Assembly (NCBI GenBank): GCA_021781255.1 | Contig: JAJXXG010000044.1 | Location: 1-6,193, forward strand | Direction: 5' to 3' | Origin: Acidobacteriota bacterium | GTDB taxonomy: Bacteria; Acidobacteriota; Terriglobia; Terriglobales; Acidobacteriaceae | Length of the DNA stretch: 6,193 nt | Shown here: positions 5,974 to 6,193 of the stretch, in pieces | Position numbering within the stretch: position 1 is the stretch's first letter | Layout: every line of letters starts with the position of its first letter | Made by a program: the position numbers and the translations under genes | The notes under the pieces: model-generated | The model's input: the letters and a program-made list of their open reading frames with translations, nothing else | What the model was told of the DNA's origin: nothing | The model's database searches: none

Positions 5974-6193
5974 TTTGCTGCCTTTCCGCCCAGGTTCGTT
6001 GTCATCTCATCACCTCGTCCCTCGAGTGCTGTGTCTTTGTGCGTTCGTTTTCCGGAGTTCTCCACATGAGTGTCGCTGCGATTCCCGCATCATTCCGGCC
6101 TTTCGATCACAGTCTTCTCGGAACGCTTTCGCGCGCAGAGTCTGGAATGCTCGCCACAGCCTCGCTTCGTTTCCAATGTTTCGGTCGCTTCCA
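5861..6193. other. Region upstream of the zinc-ribbon/HTH unit, no convincing gene
   Basis: Several short frames compete here. On the minus strand, a frame open from the right edge stops at 6010-6012, five bases before an ATG at 6005 that has a GAGG ribosome-binding site, and the 44-codon frame begins at 5973. On the plus strand, an ATG at 6066 with GGAG eight bases upstream stays open to the right edge (MSVAAIPASFRPFDHSLLG at its start). Third-position GC is only about 54-68 percent in all of them and does not single one out. No recognisable protein motif, hairpin terminator or repeat was found. The promoter of the zinc-ribbon/HTH unit may lie here or further right, but no clear -35/-10 pair is visible. 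Confidence 0.4.

Noticed and set aside
5766..6065. 99-codon minus-strand frame overlapping the zinc-ribbon gene
   Set aside because: It overlaps most of the zinc-ribbon start region in another frame, is Arg-rich without motif, and the zinc-ribbon frame has clear paired cysteines.
1..6193. CRISPR array, insertion sequence, tRNA or rRNA
   Set aside because: No regularly spaced repeats, transposase or integrase motifs, terminal inverted repeats or conserved RNA signatures were seen on reading both strands.

Overview
The window looks like chromosomal DNA of a high-GC, Gram-negative-type soil bacterium. Small-gene style, codon use and the zinc-ribbon/HTH gene pair at the right suggest Acidobacteriota, class Terriglobia (Acidobacteriaceae). 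That placement is inference from recalled family resemblance; no rRNA or marker gene is present. No CRISPR array, tRNA, rRNA, transposase or integrase was seen.

Layout, left to right. (1) Positions 1-475, minus strand: 5' part of a small multi-pass membrane protein gene that runs off the left edge. It has its own promoter, with an overlapping palindromic operator at about 523-556. (2) Positions 632-2273, minus strand: a probable lipoprotein esterase of the hormone-sensitive-lipase family, followed after 10 bp by a 5'-truncated glycosyltransferase-9/TPR-glycosyltransferase C-terminal domain. (3) Positions 2398-3876, plus strand, divergent from the esterase: a complete CoA-acylating methylmalonate-semialdehyde dehydrogenase (mmsA/iolA type). 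(4) Positions 4009-5013, minus strand, convergent with mmsA: an NADP-dependent medium-chain reductase of the CurA / prostaglandin-reductase type. (5) Positions 5067-5860, minus strand: a two-gene unit made of a 69-residue Cys4 zinc-ribbon protein and, joined by an ATGA stop/start overlap, a 174-residue protein with a C-terminal sigma-region-4-like helix-turn-helix. It ends in a strong intrinsic terminator. (6) Positions 5861-6193: short competing frames, none convincingly coding.

Functionally this is a patchwork of short transcription units rather than one pathway. The dehydrogenase points to valine, thymine or inositol breakdown via propionyl/acetyl-CoA. The reductase and esterase are broad metabolic or detoxification enzymes with no clear link to it. 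The items most worth a second look are the coupled zinc-ribbon/HTH pair, the truncated glycosyltransferase domain behind the esterase, and the overlapping palindromes on the promoter of the membrane protein gene. None of them amounts to a demonstrated new system.
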